This document shows positions 54,651 through 64,000 of a DNA stretch of 64,000 nt, one piece after another. Below the pieces are notes generated by a model. The model was not told where the DNA came from. It searched no databases and saw only the letters and a list, made by a program, of their open reading frames with translations. The stretch comes from Microcebus murinus. Lineage: Eukaryota > Chordata > Mammalia > Primates > Cheirogaleidae. The stretch is taken from contig NC_134120.1 of NCBI RefSeq assembly GCF_040939455.1, forward strand, positions 1,002,501 through 1,066,500. Direction: 5' to 3'. Position numbers and translations under genes: made by a program. Position 1 is the first letter of the stretch. Each line of letters starts with the position of its first letter.

Positions 54651-55899
54651 TTGGAAAACACGCGAAAGGTTTCTGACAGCAGGGCCTGGGCACAGAGCTC
54701 CCGGCTGTTGCAAGGACATCTCCATACCTCAGTGGCGCCACACACAGGTTAGTATTTCCTCAGAGCTCGACTGGCCTCCTGTGTCTTCCCTGGGGTCCTG
54801 GTCCCTTTTCCCCTGGGGACCACTGTCTTAGACAGGGGCCGCTGGAGTCCCAGACACTTTTCATTAGGCAACTGGTGAGCAAAGATAGCAGCACGTGGGT
54901 CAGACCACGGGTGGAGCGGATGTGACTTGTCCATGTCCTGTGGGCAGGAACCACTCCCAGGATCCCAATCCAGTGCGAGGGAGGCTGCCCTTTCTGCGTT
55001 GCAGAAAGAGGAGACCAACGGGCAAGAATCGTGTGAGTTCTTGGCATAGTCGTGGTGATGGAGCCACCCGGGCGGGTGGGAGTCTTTGCTTTGCAAGGGC
55101 AGGATATGAGCCATGAGAGTAGCTGCAGGGCCGACGGTGGGTCGGCTGCCTTTCTTAGTTCTTCGAGTGTCACCTTCATACATTCAGCGAGTTTTAGTTG
55201 GGAGGCTCCCATGGACCGGAAGGTGAAAGTGTCGAAGTTGCTGCCTCTCCCTGGAGCAGCTGGCAGGCCGGTGCGGGGCAGGGTGTCCGGAGACGTCAAC
55301 ACAAGGACTCCCGTAACGTGGGAAGTGACAACTGGGCGCTCTTCCCTCGGTGTGCTGGTTCCCCCTGGACTCCCTCCCCCCATCATGGTCACCTGGAAGC
55401 TGCCCCGAGGGTCCTCTCAGCCCCACTCAGGCCCGCTGGTGGAGGCTGCAGCCTAGCCAGGGCCTCCAGCACCGAGTGCACCAGGGGAAGCTGTAGCCGG
55501 CAGGTGTTCTGTGGTGAGCAACTGTTGGTGATGATTCTGTAGGAAGGTTCTAAAGAGTCCCAATTCCTTTCGGGGGCAAAATAGACATTAATCTGTTCAT
55601 CAGAGGTTTACAGGCTGCTTTTTTTTTTGGTGTCGACCTCAAACACAGAAACTAAGACATTTCTGATACAAGTACTTAATGGTGCCCGCAGCGTGTGGGC
55701 TGAGTTCCGCCCCTTAGATGCGGGTCCCTTAAGGAGCAGCTGTGCCGCAGAGCCACGACTTACTTTCCGTGGGCTTGTCCACTTCCCGGGCACCGGCTCT
55801 GGCAGGGAAGGCCCTTGTCTTCACTCTTCCTCCGCTCCCCTCTCCGCGGGGCGGGGTTCATTGCGGATGCTGTGCTCCGCGCGCTGTCTAGGATATCAA
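54651..55899. other. Intergenic DNA, nothing recognised
   Basis: GC-rich, with open frames of up to 210 residues on the minus strand and no domain. Confidence 0.45.
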
Positions 55900-56290
55900 G
55901 GTTAACGCAGAGACGCTTTATGACTGTTGTCCCCCAGGGATGGTTATGGAAATAAGATGTCTACCTCGCAGAGTTCTCTCAGCGAGGAAAAAAAATGTTA
56001 AATAAATAGAAATAAATAAATAAATCTCAAAAAGTAACTCGCAAACATTTTTGCAAATATAAAGTGCGTGAGCTATTGTGTCCCGAGGGTATAGAATTAA
56101 CTTGCATGATGATAATTTATATTTTATGTGAGTTTTATTTTTATACACCTGCTTTTCTTTGCAATTCATGAAAAAACATATTGATATCAAGGCAATTGTG
56201 CTGTCACAGAATTCATAATCCTAACTGGGACACTTCCCATCAGTGTGACACGTCGCTTTTATGCTAACTCTAGCAATTTAGAAAAAAATA
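55900..56290. promoter_or_regulatory. Candidate conserved non-coding element
   Basis: An AT-rich, mostly repeat-free island after a short AAATAAATAAATAAAT run (56008-56024). Text such as GATGATAATTTATATTTTAT near 56107 and ACATATTGATATCAAGGCAA near 56177 (with an ATTGATATCA HNF6/CUT-like site) suggests regulatory DNA. Confidence 0.4.
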
Positions 56291-57289
56291 CAGGTTATAA
56301 ACAGCTAATAAAACTTCCCCATTTGTTAGTCTGATACATTTTCTTCCTCTTCAGTGGAGTCAAGTTGCTCTCTTTGGTTTTGAAGACAAAGCTGTGGTTG
56401 CAGGAAGGGGCAGAGCTTGTGTGTCCGACAGGAAGAGCTACCGACACAACTGTCTCTCCCTCTGAGCAGTAATTTGTCATAGTTTCTTCCTTAGGTAGAA
56501 CAGGTCTAAAATCAGAACAGGCCCACTGGGCCCTGCCGCGCTGTGTCCTGCCTGACGCGCTCGGCATTTCCCTCGGCCCACTGCGGGCGGACACTCCTGT
56601 CCGACTGCGGTTGCACGTGGTGCCAGGGTGGCGCTTCCTGAACATGCAGAGGTGGACGGTGGAGAAGAGTGTGGAATACAAAGATGCCACGGAGAAAAGG
56701 GACAGAAAGGCCAGGAGATGGGTGTGTGACGGAGCCACAGGCGCAGTGGGCTGTCTGGAACCGTGCGTGGGGGCAGAGCTTTACTAGCCCTTCGTCTGAT
56801 GTGCAACGCCCCAGCATTCGTATCAGAGGCAGCGGGATCTGGGTGGGAGATGTCTCCCCATCGCATCTTGTTCCCTGGGCCCCTGCCTGCTAAAAGGCAG
56901 AGGGAAGGATCAACAGTAATGAGACTTGAACCCCAAACTTGTAAGTCTGGTACAAAACTTTTACTTTTCAGGAGAAACAAACCAAACATGAAACAGGAAA
57001 CTAAAGCTCAATGTTTTCTTCAAGAAGACAGAGAGATGTGTTTGGAGGACTAGAGGGTAGCCTGCCAGCCCAGTGCGAACCCTACCGGGTTCCGGAAATG
57101 AATGAACAGAGGAGCCGCTCGTTTCAGACCCGAACCCAAGGTCCCGGGGCCTGCGGAGCCTGCCCGAGAGCGACAGTGGCCGCAGTGCACAGCTCTCCAG
57201 CCTCGGGCATCTGGCGATGACGGAGGCTGAGGCAGACGTGGGTCTCCACCAACCTGTTGTCTCAGGATCACAACTTCTCCCCTTCCCGG
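56291..57289. other. Intergenic DNA, nothing recognised
   Basis: Mixed composition, no gene or named repeat supported. Confidence 0.45.
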
Positions 57290-57860
57290 GGAAGAAGTGT
57301 TATTATTATATTTCCAATTCCCTGATGTGTGACCTGCAGCCCATATCATCTTACAGAGAGTGAACAGAAAGGCCAAAGGCCGGCTGTGTGGCCAGCGCTT
57401 TCAATATCCCCCCTGCCAGCCATTACATCATCCGCCACTCTCTAAGAGGATTTTCAGCAAGCTTGGCTTCGTTATTAAAATAGTAATTAATTTTTTCCTC
57501 TTCACAAAACCCGGGGACCTTCAGATGGAGGCCTCGGGAGCGAGGGCAATCTCCTTTTGAAAGTGGCCTTTCTGGAAGCCGCAATCGGCTCTCCCGCCCC
57601 ACAGTACACATGTTCCCCAGTAAATGTGATTAAAGAGCCACACAAAACCCCCTTGCAGAAAATTAATTCAGTTTCCAGAATAAAAAGTTTGATAAAGTTG
57701 TGCAATGCTCCAATGACAACACATAATAGCAGGGTAGAGTTTTATCCCCTTGAAGGATAAATGAATGGCCAGAAAGGTCTGGTAGTTCCCAGAGTAAAAA
57801 CATCTGCTACAGCTAATTCGTTTTAGCTTCTGATTGTAAAATTCATTAGCCATATCAGGC
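57290..57860. promoter_or_regulatory. Candidate conserved non-coding region
   Basis: A 570-base block free of repeats with sharp edges. Motif-rich text: CGTTATTAAAATAGTAATTA near 57470, CAGTAAATGTGATTAAAGAG near 57617, AAAGTTGTGCAATGC (C/EBP-like) near 57694, and ACAGCTAATTCGTTTTAGCT near 57810. Frames are short. With 27.7-28.3 kb and 45.1-45.8 kb it is one of the best enhancer candidates here. Confidence 0.5.
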
Positions 57861-58099
57861 AGTGGTGGTTCCAAACACGGCACTTGGAAGGACAGTCCCA
57901 CAGGCGGGACGCCCTGTGTCCCCCAGGGCTGTCGAGAGTGGAGCCCGCTGCAGACTGGGGCAGACACCTGCCCGGAGAGCCCGGGGCTGCTGGGTCTCCC
58001 GTGTTAGCGATGTCTTCCCGGCCTTGTGGTCTGAGGCTCCAGGCAGTTGCCTCATTTCCGTTCCAAGAGAGGCAAAGGCCTGGATGGAATTCCTACCCG
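57861..58099. other. Spacer, nothing recognised
   Basis: GC-rich unique sequence. Confidence 0.5.
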
Positions 58100-58225
58100 C
58101 TGCATCCTGGTAACTTAGCTGTCCTGACCTGTAGTTTTCTGCTCCATAAATGAGAGTCTCCTTTTGGGGTGAGCGTGAGGACTGAATGAGATCAGGGACC
58201 TAAGGGCGTCAGCACCGTCCCGGAA
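58100..58225 (+). mobile_element. MIR SINE, sense
   Basis: Reads CTGACCTGTAGTTTTCTGCT, CCATAAATGAGAGTCTCC and GAGGACTGAATGAGATCAGG, in MIR order. The fragment is partial. Confidence 0.65.
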
Positions 58226-58304
58226 GCTGGTGGAGAATCACCGACGGGTAGAAAACCTCTGCCTTGCTGGGTCTGGCAGGGAGAGAACGCGCTGCGCAGG
58301 CCCT

Positions 58305-58650
58305 GTATCAGGTTGGGTTGTGTCCCCGCCCCGGAACTTCAGAATATGACCGACTTGGAACGCGGTGCTTGCCGATTTACGTAGATAAGGATTTTGAGAC
58401 GATGCCACCTTGGATTTAAGGTGGTCCCTGACCCTTCCAACTGGTGTTCCGGAGAGAGACCCTGTGAAGGCAGAGATGGGGATGCTGCCCTCAGTCAGGG
58501 ACCTGCTGGACCCTCCAGGAGAGGACGGGACGAGGAAGGACTCTTTCCCAGAGCTCCGGACAGAGCTGTGGACACCTTGGTTTTGGACTTTTGGCTTCTA
58601 GAACTGTAAAGAATAAGTTTCTGTTGATTTACAGCACAGAGTCTCCTCAA
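58305..58650 (+). mobile_element. MLT1-type LTR, sense
   Basis: Sense MLT1 order is clear: GGTTGGGTTGTGTCCCCGCC, CTTCAGAATATGACCGACTT, GACACCTTGGTTTTGGACTT, CTTCTAGAACTGTAAAGAAT and AAGTTTCTGTTGATTTACAG. A solo LTR with no viral genes. Confidence 0.88.
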
Positions 58651-60560
58651 GTCACGATGGGGCTGCATCCTGATGAGCCGGTTGCAGGTTGGAGAAGCAC
58701 TCGGAGGACTGGACCACCCGCTGGCACGGCTCAGGCACTCGCGCTAGCCCGCGCTGGGCAAAACCGTCCGCACACAGCGCGTTGTATGACCAAGTGGTGG
58801 ATTTCTCATGTGCTTTACTGAACACTGAGAGTGAAACACGGGAGGTTGTGTGGGTGCTCGATGTTCAGCTTCTGCGAATGGAAACTGCTTTCGCATCCCA
58901 TAAAGCAGAAACGTTCCGAGGTGCACAGCCGTGAGTCGGAAGCTGCACGCTGTTGTAGCGGCTCTAGGAAATGAGTGCAGGGATGAGCCGGGCCCATTCC
59001 CGAGGTTGCCTACCACCCTCGCGGGGAGTCTGGAGCTGGTCTGTGCTCCTCATACACTGGCTCATGGGAGAGCCGGAGACTCCAGCGCGGGCCAGTCTCC
59101 GTGGCAGCGTGGGGTCGCTTTGTGTGTGCTGGTGGACACGCAAAGCACAGTTCTTAGGCCTGTCCACGGTTTTAGACCTCAGTTTGAAAGAACTTGGAAA
59201 ACTGTTGAGAACACAAAAGGTTGTGAACTGTTTTGAATAAAGCTCCGATGCCTGTGCTGAAGCGTCTGTTTCCTTCTCTGAGTGAGATCACCTGCTCCCG
59301 CGTGTGGACACAGCCTCCTCCCCTCCTGGTAGTGCCTGGTGGTTCGCAGCCTGACTGCAGCCCATGGGCGACCGCCTCAGCCGACCTCCTTGTCCCTCTG
59401 TCCCTCTCGGGCATTTCAGGCCGTGGCAGTCATTTCTCTTAGCCTCTCACTGTGATATTGGCGGCACTTTTATATCAGCAAATAATACAAATCCCTCCTG
59501 TCAGCCACTCTGTGTGTTTGTGGCTCTCACCGGCTAGTGACACCCAAGAAGCAGACGACGGAGAAGTGGACACGGCAGCCTCCTGGGCAAAGTCCACAAA
59601 GGCGTTTTGGCAGGGCGGGAGGGGGCGTGATTCCTTCTGTTCAGGGCATCTTTTCTTGCCTCTTTTCTCACAGATGGGACAGACGGTGTGCACAGGAGCT
59701 CCTGCCTGGTGTGGAATGGGGCTCCGCTAAGCTCCCGCTCACATGGCTGCCTGCGTGCCACAGCAGCTCTTCATGACGGGGCAGGTAGGAAACAGTCCAG
59801 AGCATCCTTTCAGGTGAGTTCCGTGCTGCGCGAGTGCAGAGTTGGGAACGCAGTAGGGTGGTGCTGAAAATCCCTCTGGATGCAGGGAGCAGCGAGCTCC
59901 TGCTGGTTGTGCTTAAAAACTTGCGGCATGTAAAATGGAGCTTTTTACATTTTCTTATAATATACTATTGCTTTTATTCAAAACGACGTTCCCCCTCATT
60001 GGAGCAGGACTTTTTCCTGCAGAGATGGGGATGCCGAGAGCGTCCTGCGTAGGCTGCCCCGGCGCGGCCTCTGTCCTGGCACCAGGTGAGCTAAGGGTTC
60101 AGGTACTGCTGGGAGAGGGAGGGCAGGGAATGGCCATCCTGGCCCCAGAGGAAATACTGCAGAAGATGAGCACAGCAGCAAATGGAGTGCTAACTAACGT
60201 CTCCTTCCAGGGCTGACGAACAGACCACAGCTGTAGGGAGGACGGAGCCCCTCTCCAGGGCTCTGTGAAGCCTCGGGGGGTGACTGCTCCTTGTTTCCAA
60301 ATCCATCAGGTGTCGGGAGGACGGTCCTGGCATTGCTGCCGTGACCTTAGAGTGTGTATTTCAGGGTTATTTCCTCAGGGAGGATCTTTGAGCTTCTCTG
60401 CCTTGCAGAGGGGCTCTCTGTCCCTCTGTGTCGAGGACTTTCATTGCTCCTTTAAATTCTGGGTGCTGGTTTTTGTGGGTGGCGTGGAGGGGTGGGGGTG
60501 TGGCAGGGAGGGGCGGTGTTGGTGGGTAAAGGCCCCTCCCTTTACACTCAGCTGAACATC
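58651..60560. other. Intergenic DNA, nothing recognised
   Basis: No named repeat or coding domain. Several medium-length frames lack any recognisable feature. Confidence 0.45.
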
Positions 60561-62239
60561 TCCTGGTACTTTATATCGACTTCAAAGAAAAGTTTGTATT
60601 TTTTAGAAAAATACAAGAAAACCTAGTATTCAAGGAAAGTTAGCGCTTTTCTTCACTATCTTGCATTCATAATTTTACGTGGAGGTGCGATAGTGTGGGT
60701 AGGGTGTGGGTGTCATTATTTCAGGAGAAAGAAGGCAAGGAAGAGTTGAATGTTCCCCTCTTACACGACACACTCCACATTTAGGTGATCATAGAGCAAC
60801 ACATCCAGATTAAAATATAAAGTGAAGGAGATGAAGCATCTGAAAAGACTGCCTATTCCTTAGAGACGACTGTATTGTCCTACTAGTTCCTGCAGAGGAT
60901 GCCACGTCCTGCCTCACAGACGAAGATTATAACCCAGAAGAAAAGGTGTTTGGTGGCATTCATTATTTTACCCAGTCATTTAACCTGACTTCATTTTAGG
61001 CCACACAGAGCCTGTCAGGCAGCAGGTCAGCATTTTGGGGCATGTGGAGGAGCAGTAGCACAGGCCGGTGGGTTGCAGAGGACCTTGCATGTCTCACCTT
61101 TGGCACTGCAGAGCCCTCACTGCTGCTGGGTGAGGATGTCGACCCCTCCCGGGAACAGCTTCTGTGCGATTGGTGCCCACCACCGACTAGATGTGTTGCC
61201 AGAACACGAAATGAAAACCCTGCATTAGCCAGGGAGTGGCATGATGATCACTTCTGGTGTGAGTATCTGAGAATCACAGCTTAAGGTAGATTTTTTGGGA
61301 GGTGTGGATGAGTGAATGCCAGAAATAAGCATTTGACATTGAGCCTTTGTGAGTCTGACCAAGTGGGTGTCAAAGAAGAGACTCTGGCAGAGTCAGCACA
61401 CTAATTTGTGAATGTAAGTGACAGAAAAACTATTCGTTATGCATATAATCAAACTGCAAGTTTAATAGATAATGCAAGTGCACACAAAAACTATTTAATG
61501 ACACCAGAAATATGGCTTCAGTCAGCAAAAGGCAAGACATTGGAAGTGGGTCTGAGACCTTGAACAGAAACGCTTGCACGGCGCTGGAAGGGCTCCCAGG
61601 TGCTGGAACAGGTTGGCATCAGGAGCTCTCTGCATGTGCTGAAAACCCTCTGGTAGAAAATCAGGCCTCGGGAGGAAGCATTTTTATGTAGACTTTTTCA
61701 TGGCTTGAGTATTGCAGAGGACTTTGCAGAACAATTTATGAATAAAGTCTCAGTGCAGAAATTGCCAGAGCAAACGGTCACCAGATGCTCAGAAAAATCC
61801 AGCGTAGAAAGGGATGTGTTTCCCAGGAGGATTTTGGCTTTACTGGGGAAGGAACTGTAACTTCCCCCTGAATTTTGTCTTCCCACTTGCGCTCAATCAA
61901 ATCTTCCGTTTCCTCGTGAACCTCATCTCCATCGTGTCTTTTCCCCACATCTTCAAGTTGTCAGGGGGCCCAGTTGGGGTGTCCAGGCTCTCTCCCGTCC
62001 GGAGGCCTGCGTCGCCCGCTGACATTGCAGGGGTGACGCTGACTGGAGGCCCAGTGTCACAGGCAGGCTTCGCTCTGGGATCCCGGTGAGAGCTGCTGTT
62101 CCCGTGGTTGATGCCCCAGGAGACGGCCCTGCACTCTGGGACCCAGCGGTGACCCCTGTGGCTGTGGTGGTGGCTGAGGTTGAGTGCCAGCCTGGGTCTG
62201 GGGAGCAGCCACACCTCCCTGACCACTCTGCCCTAGTAC
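60561..62239. other. Intergenic DNA, partly AT-rich, nothing recognised
   Basis: The 61390-61520 stretch (CTATTCGTTATGCATATAAT, octamer-like) could be regulatory but is isolated. Otherwise no feature supported. Confidence 0.4.
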
Positions 62240-62520
62240 CCTTGTGCTGCTGTAACAAAACCCGGGTCACTGTTTTGTGACACTGAGTCACTGACAAAGA
62301 AGAGAAATGTGCTGCTCACAGTCCTCCGGATGGGGAAGTCTAAGACCACGGTGCCGGCAGCTCTGGTGTCCGGGAAGGGCCTGGGCCCTGCTTCCCACAG
62401 GGCACCTCTCGCTGTGTCCAGCAGGGACGAGCTCTGTGTCCTCACACTCAGGAGAGAAAGAAAGGCAGAAAGGCTTCGCTAGTTCCTCTAGCCCTTTCCT
62501 GAGGAGCCGACGCCGCCCCC
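62240..62520 (-). mobile_element. MaLR-type LTR fragment, antisense
   Basis: Begins CTTGTGCTGCTGTAACAAAA, continues GTGCTGCTCACAGTCCTCCG, GGGAAGTCTAAGACCACGGT and GCTGTGTCCAGCAGGG, the reverse of a MaLR LTR 3' half. The other half is absent or unrecognisable. Confidence 0.6.
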
Positions 62521-62985
62521 AGGGCCGAGCGCCATCCCCTGCCCAGGGCCCAGCTCTGAGCCATCACTTGGAGGCCTGGGGGCACGGCCTCGGACCACAG
62601 CAGGCCCTGGGGCTGTGGTCACTCTGCACCCCCATGTTAATAGCACGTAAATGCTTACATTTTAATGTCCGAGGGGGGAACTTGTCCACCAGTTTTGCAA
62701 AAAGGCAAACTCTGAGTTCCAGTTTGGGCGCAGGTGTTCAACCCTCCACGTAAGCTGTTTTCCTTACAGTTTGGAACATAAGTGAATTTTGACTTTTGAC
62801 GCAAATGCGTAGTGTGTGATGAATAAATTACTAAGTGAATTTACAAAAACATCCTCTTTATTTTCTTCTTCTGCTGCCCCTTGACCAATATTCCTGCTCA
62901 TAAGGGGCCTGACCCACCTGCGTCAGCCCAGCCTTGGGGCCCTGTCTGCCGCGTCTGTCTCCCACCCCCACTCCCTACTGTGCAA
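62521..62985. other. Spacer, nothing recognised
   Basis: GC-rich then AT-rich. No feature supported. Confidence 0.5.
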
Positions 62986-63180
62986 TGATAGACACAGGGT
63001 CGGCAGCCCTCGGGGTAGACACTGACCTGCAAATAAAGTTTTATTGGAACACGGCTGTGCCCACATTGTCCCGAGTTGTCTACGCTGCTCTCGCCCCACA
63101 CCTGCAGCATGAGGCAGAGCCTGAAATGTCTGTTATTTGGCTTCCTACGGGAAATGTTTGGCAATCCCCTTCTTTAAAGG
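62986..63180 (+). mobile_element. hAT-Charlie DNA transposon relic
   Basis: Reads AAATAAAGTTTTATTGGAAC, then ACGGCTGTGCCCACATTGTC, CCTGAAATGTCTGTTATTTG and GGAAATGTTTGGCAATCCCC, a well-known non-autonomous hAT-Charlie repeat text. I am not sure which MER family it belongs to. Confidence 0.7.
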
Positions 63181-63480
63181 ACTAAAAAATAAAATGTTTT
63201 TGTATCCAAGGCGTAGCCTATTTTGATATAGTTTTTATCAAAAACACAAATATTAAAAATAAAAAAGCTGAAATTCATATACATTAGTTTTTTTAATAGA
63301 ATATTTCAAAATGACTAAAATTAAAATGTACAGTTTAGATTATAGTTAATGGATACTAAATATTTAATAAAATCTAAATTTATTTAAACCTGAAGTTTTT
63401 AGAATTTTTTGGAAAATGGTAAATTTATAGGAAATTTAATGCAGTATCATGAAATATTGTAACAGAAGTAAGATTATAAT
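63181..63480. other. AT-rich sequence, unassigned
   Basis: Very AT-rich (TATTTAATAAAATCTAAATT near 63360). No repeat family, gene or clear motif cluster. Confidence 0.4.
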
Positions 63481-63744
63481 TCTAGCATTCAGTGTTCCCC
63501 AGGGTGGCCGTGGCTTAATACTGCAAAACGCTGCCTCGTGGGCGTGGGCAGCTGCCGGGGTTGCCGCGCGAGGGGTGAGCTTCCGGGACTGCATGGAGGG
63601 ATGTGAGAGCCGGCCGGGCGGCGGCTAAGGGCAGCTAGAAACCACACTCTGCTCCCCGTGGCCGAGACCCCGTGAGAGGGTTAATTTGCCTTTCTTCTTT
63701 AGAGGGGTCCTGCTGCCCCTGAAGCTGTGTCTGCCTCTGAGAGC
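63481..63744. other. GC-rich spacer, nothing recognised
   Basis: Short CpG-bearing patch (63530-63630) before an array. No feature supported. Confidence 0.45.
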
Positions 63745-64000
63745 GGTCAGTGTACACGCCCCTCCCCCAGCCTCTCGTGTCTAGGATGGAAGTGGGGCCC
63801 CTCCTGTCTAGTATAGAAGTGTGGCCTCTTGTGTCTAGGATGGAAGTGGGGCCCCTCCTGTCTAGGATAGAAGTGGGGCCTCTCATGTCTAGGATGGAAG
63901 TGGGGCCTCTTGTGTCTAGGATGGAAGTGGGGCCTCTCGTGTCTAGGATGGAAGTGGGGCCCCTCCTGTCTAGGATAGAAGTGGGGCCTCTTGTGTCTAG
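63745..64000 (+). repeat. Minisatellite, 27 bp unit, running off the window
   Basis: CTAGGATGGAAGTGGGGCC-centred units; CTAG anchors at 63781, 63808 and 63835 are 27 bp apart. Two alternating forms differ by GATGG/GATAG and CTCGTG/CTCCTG. About nine copies are visible and the array continues past base 64000, so its full size is unknown. The 27 bp length keeps a 9-residue periodic frame open on the minus strand. Confidence 0.95.

Noticed and set aside
1..64000. tRNA, snRNA, 5S or 7SK genes
   Set aside because: I looked for A/B boxes and known small-RNA starts and found none beyond the Alu and MIR elements.

Overview
This is nuclear DNA from a primate, most likely a strepsirrhine (lemur, loris or galago). 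Two Alu elements (about 14410-14734 and 19907-20242, both minus strand) carry the T-rich middle segment ending in TAGTAGAGACGG or GGTAGAGACGG, preceded by a TAGTTGG-TCAATTA type block, that I know from strepsirrhine Alus. A young, twin-primed L1 tail at 48553-48928 has a 3' UTR of the kind seen in that lineage. MIR, L2-like, MLT1/MaLR-type LTRs, hAT-Charlie relics and L1M fragments are the usual old mammalian background. The species cannot be fixed from the sequence alone.

I find no protein-coding gene, tRNA, rRNA, snRNA or CRISPR array that I can support. Most long open frames lie in GC-rich DNA or in tandem arrays whose units lack stops, and none shows a domain I recognise. The only recognisable protein remains are dead pieces of L1 ORF2 (about 18826-19363 and 20826-21654, minus strand) and an acidic tail left in a DNA transposon.

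The window reads as an intergenic, GC-rich block with many minisatellites, as is common toward chromosome ends. Arrays lie at 3765-4305 (about 49 bp unit), 5068-7267 (34 bp, about 64 copies), 8771-9122 (44 bp shrinking to 35-36 bp), 11355-11766 (41 bp), 26322-26655 (63 bp), 33865-33940 (18 bp), 42490-42990 (57 bp) and 63745-64000 (27 bp, running off the window). Between them are sharply bounded AT-rich islands with homeodomain, GATA and nuclear-receptor-like motifs and little repeat content. They look like conserved non-coding elements (2.7, 9.3, 10.1, 10.5, 12.6-13.7, 24.5, 26.7, 27.7-28.8, 33.3, 34.3, 45.1, 53.9-54.6, 55.9 and 57.3 kb). This layout, a gene-poor block studded with enhancer-like islands, is typical of the flank of a developmental regulator gene, but that gene is not in the window.

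Two places look most like promoters. The CpG-dense block near 42.0-42.4 kb has two CRE half-sites spaced 42 bp around a GC palindrome, then a good splice donor. The block near 54.34-54.39 kb has an X-box-like site and a perfect NRF1 site. A weaker CpG island sits at 13.7-14.16 kb.

The main mobile-element history is as follows. Three copies of one TA-flanked, terminal-inverted-repeat DNA transposon lie at 352-803, 25218-25621 and 31111-31563. A 5'-truncated 4 kb L1 (17385-21640) was later hit by an Alu. An older L1M tail of opposite orientation abuts it (21640-22030). A second old L1M lies at 39180-41340.
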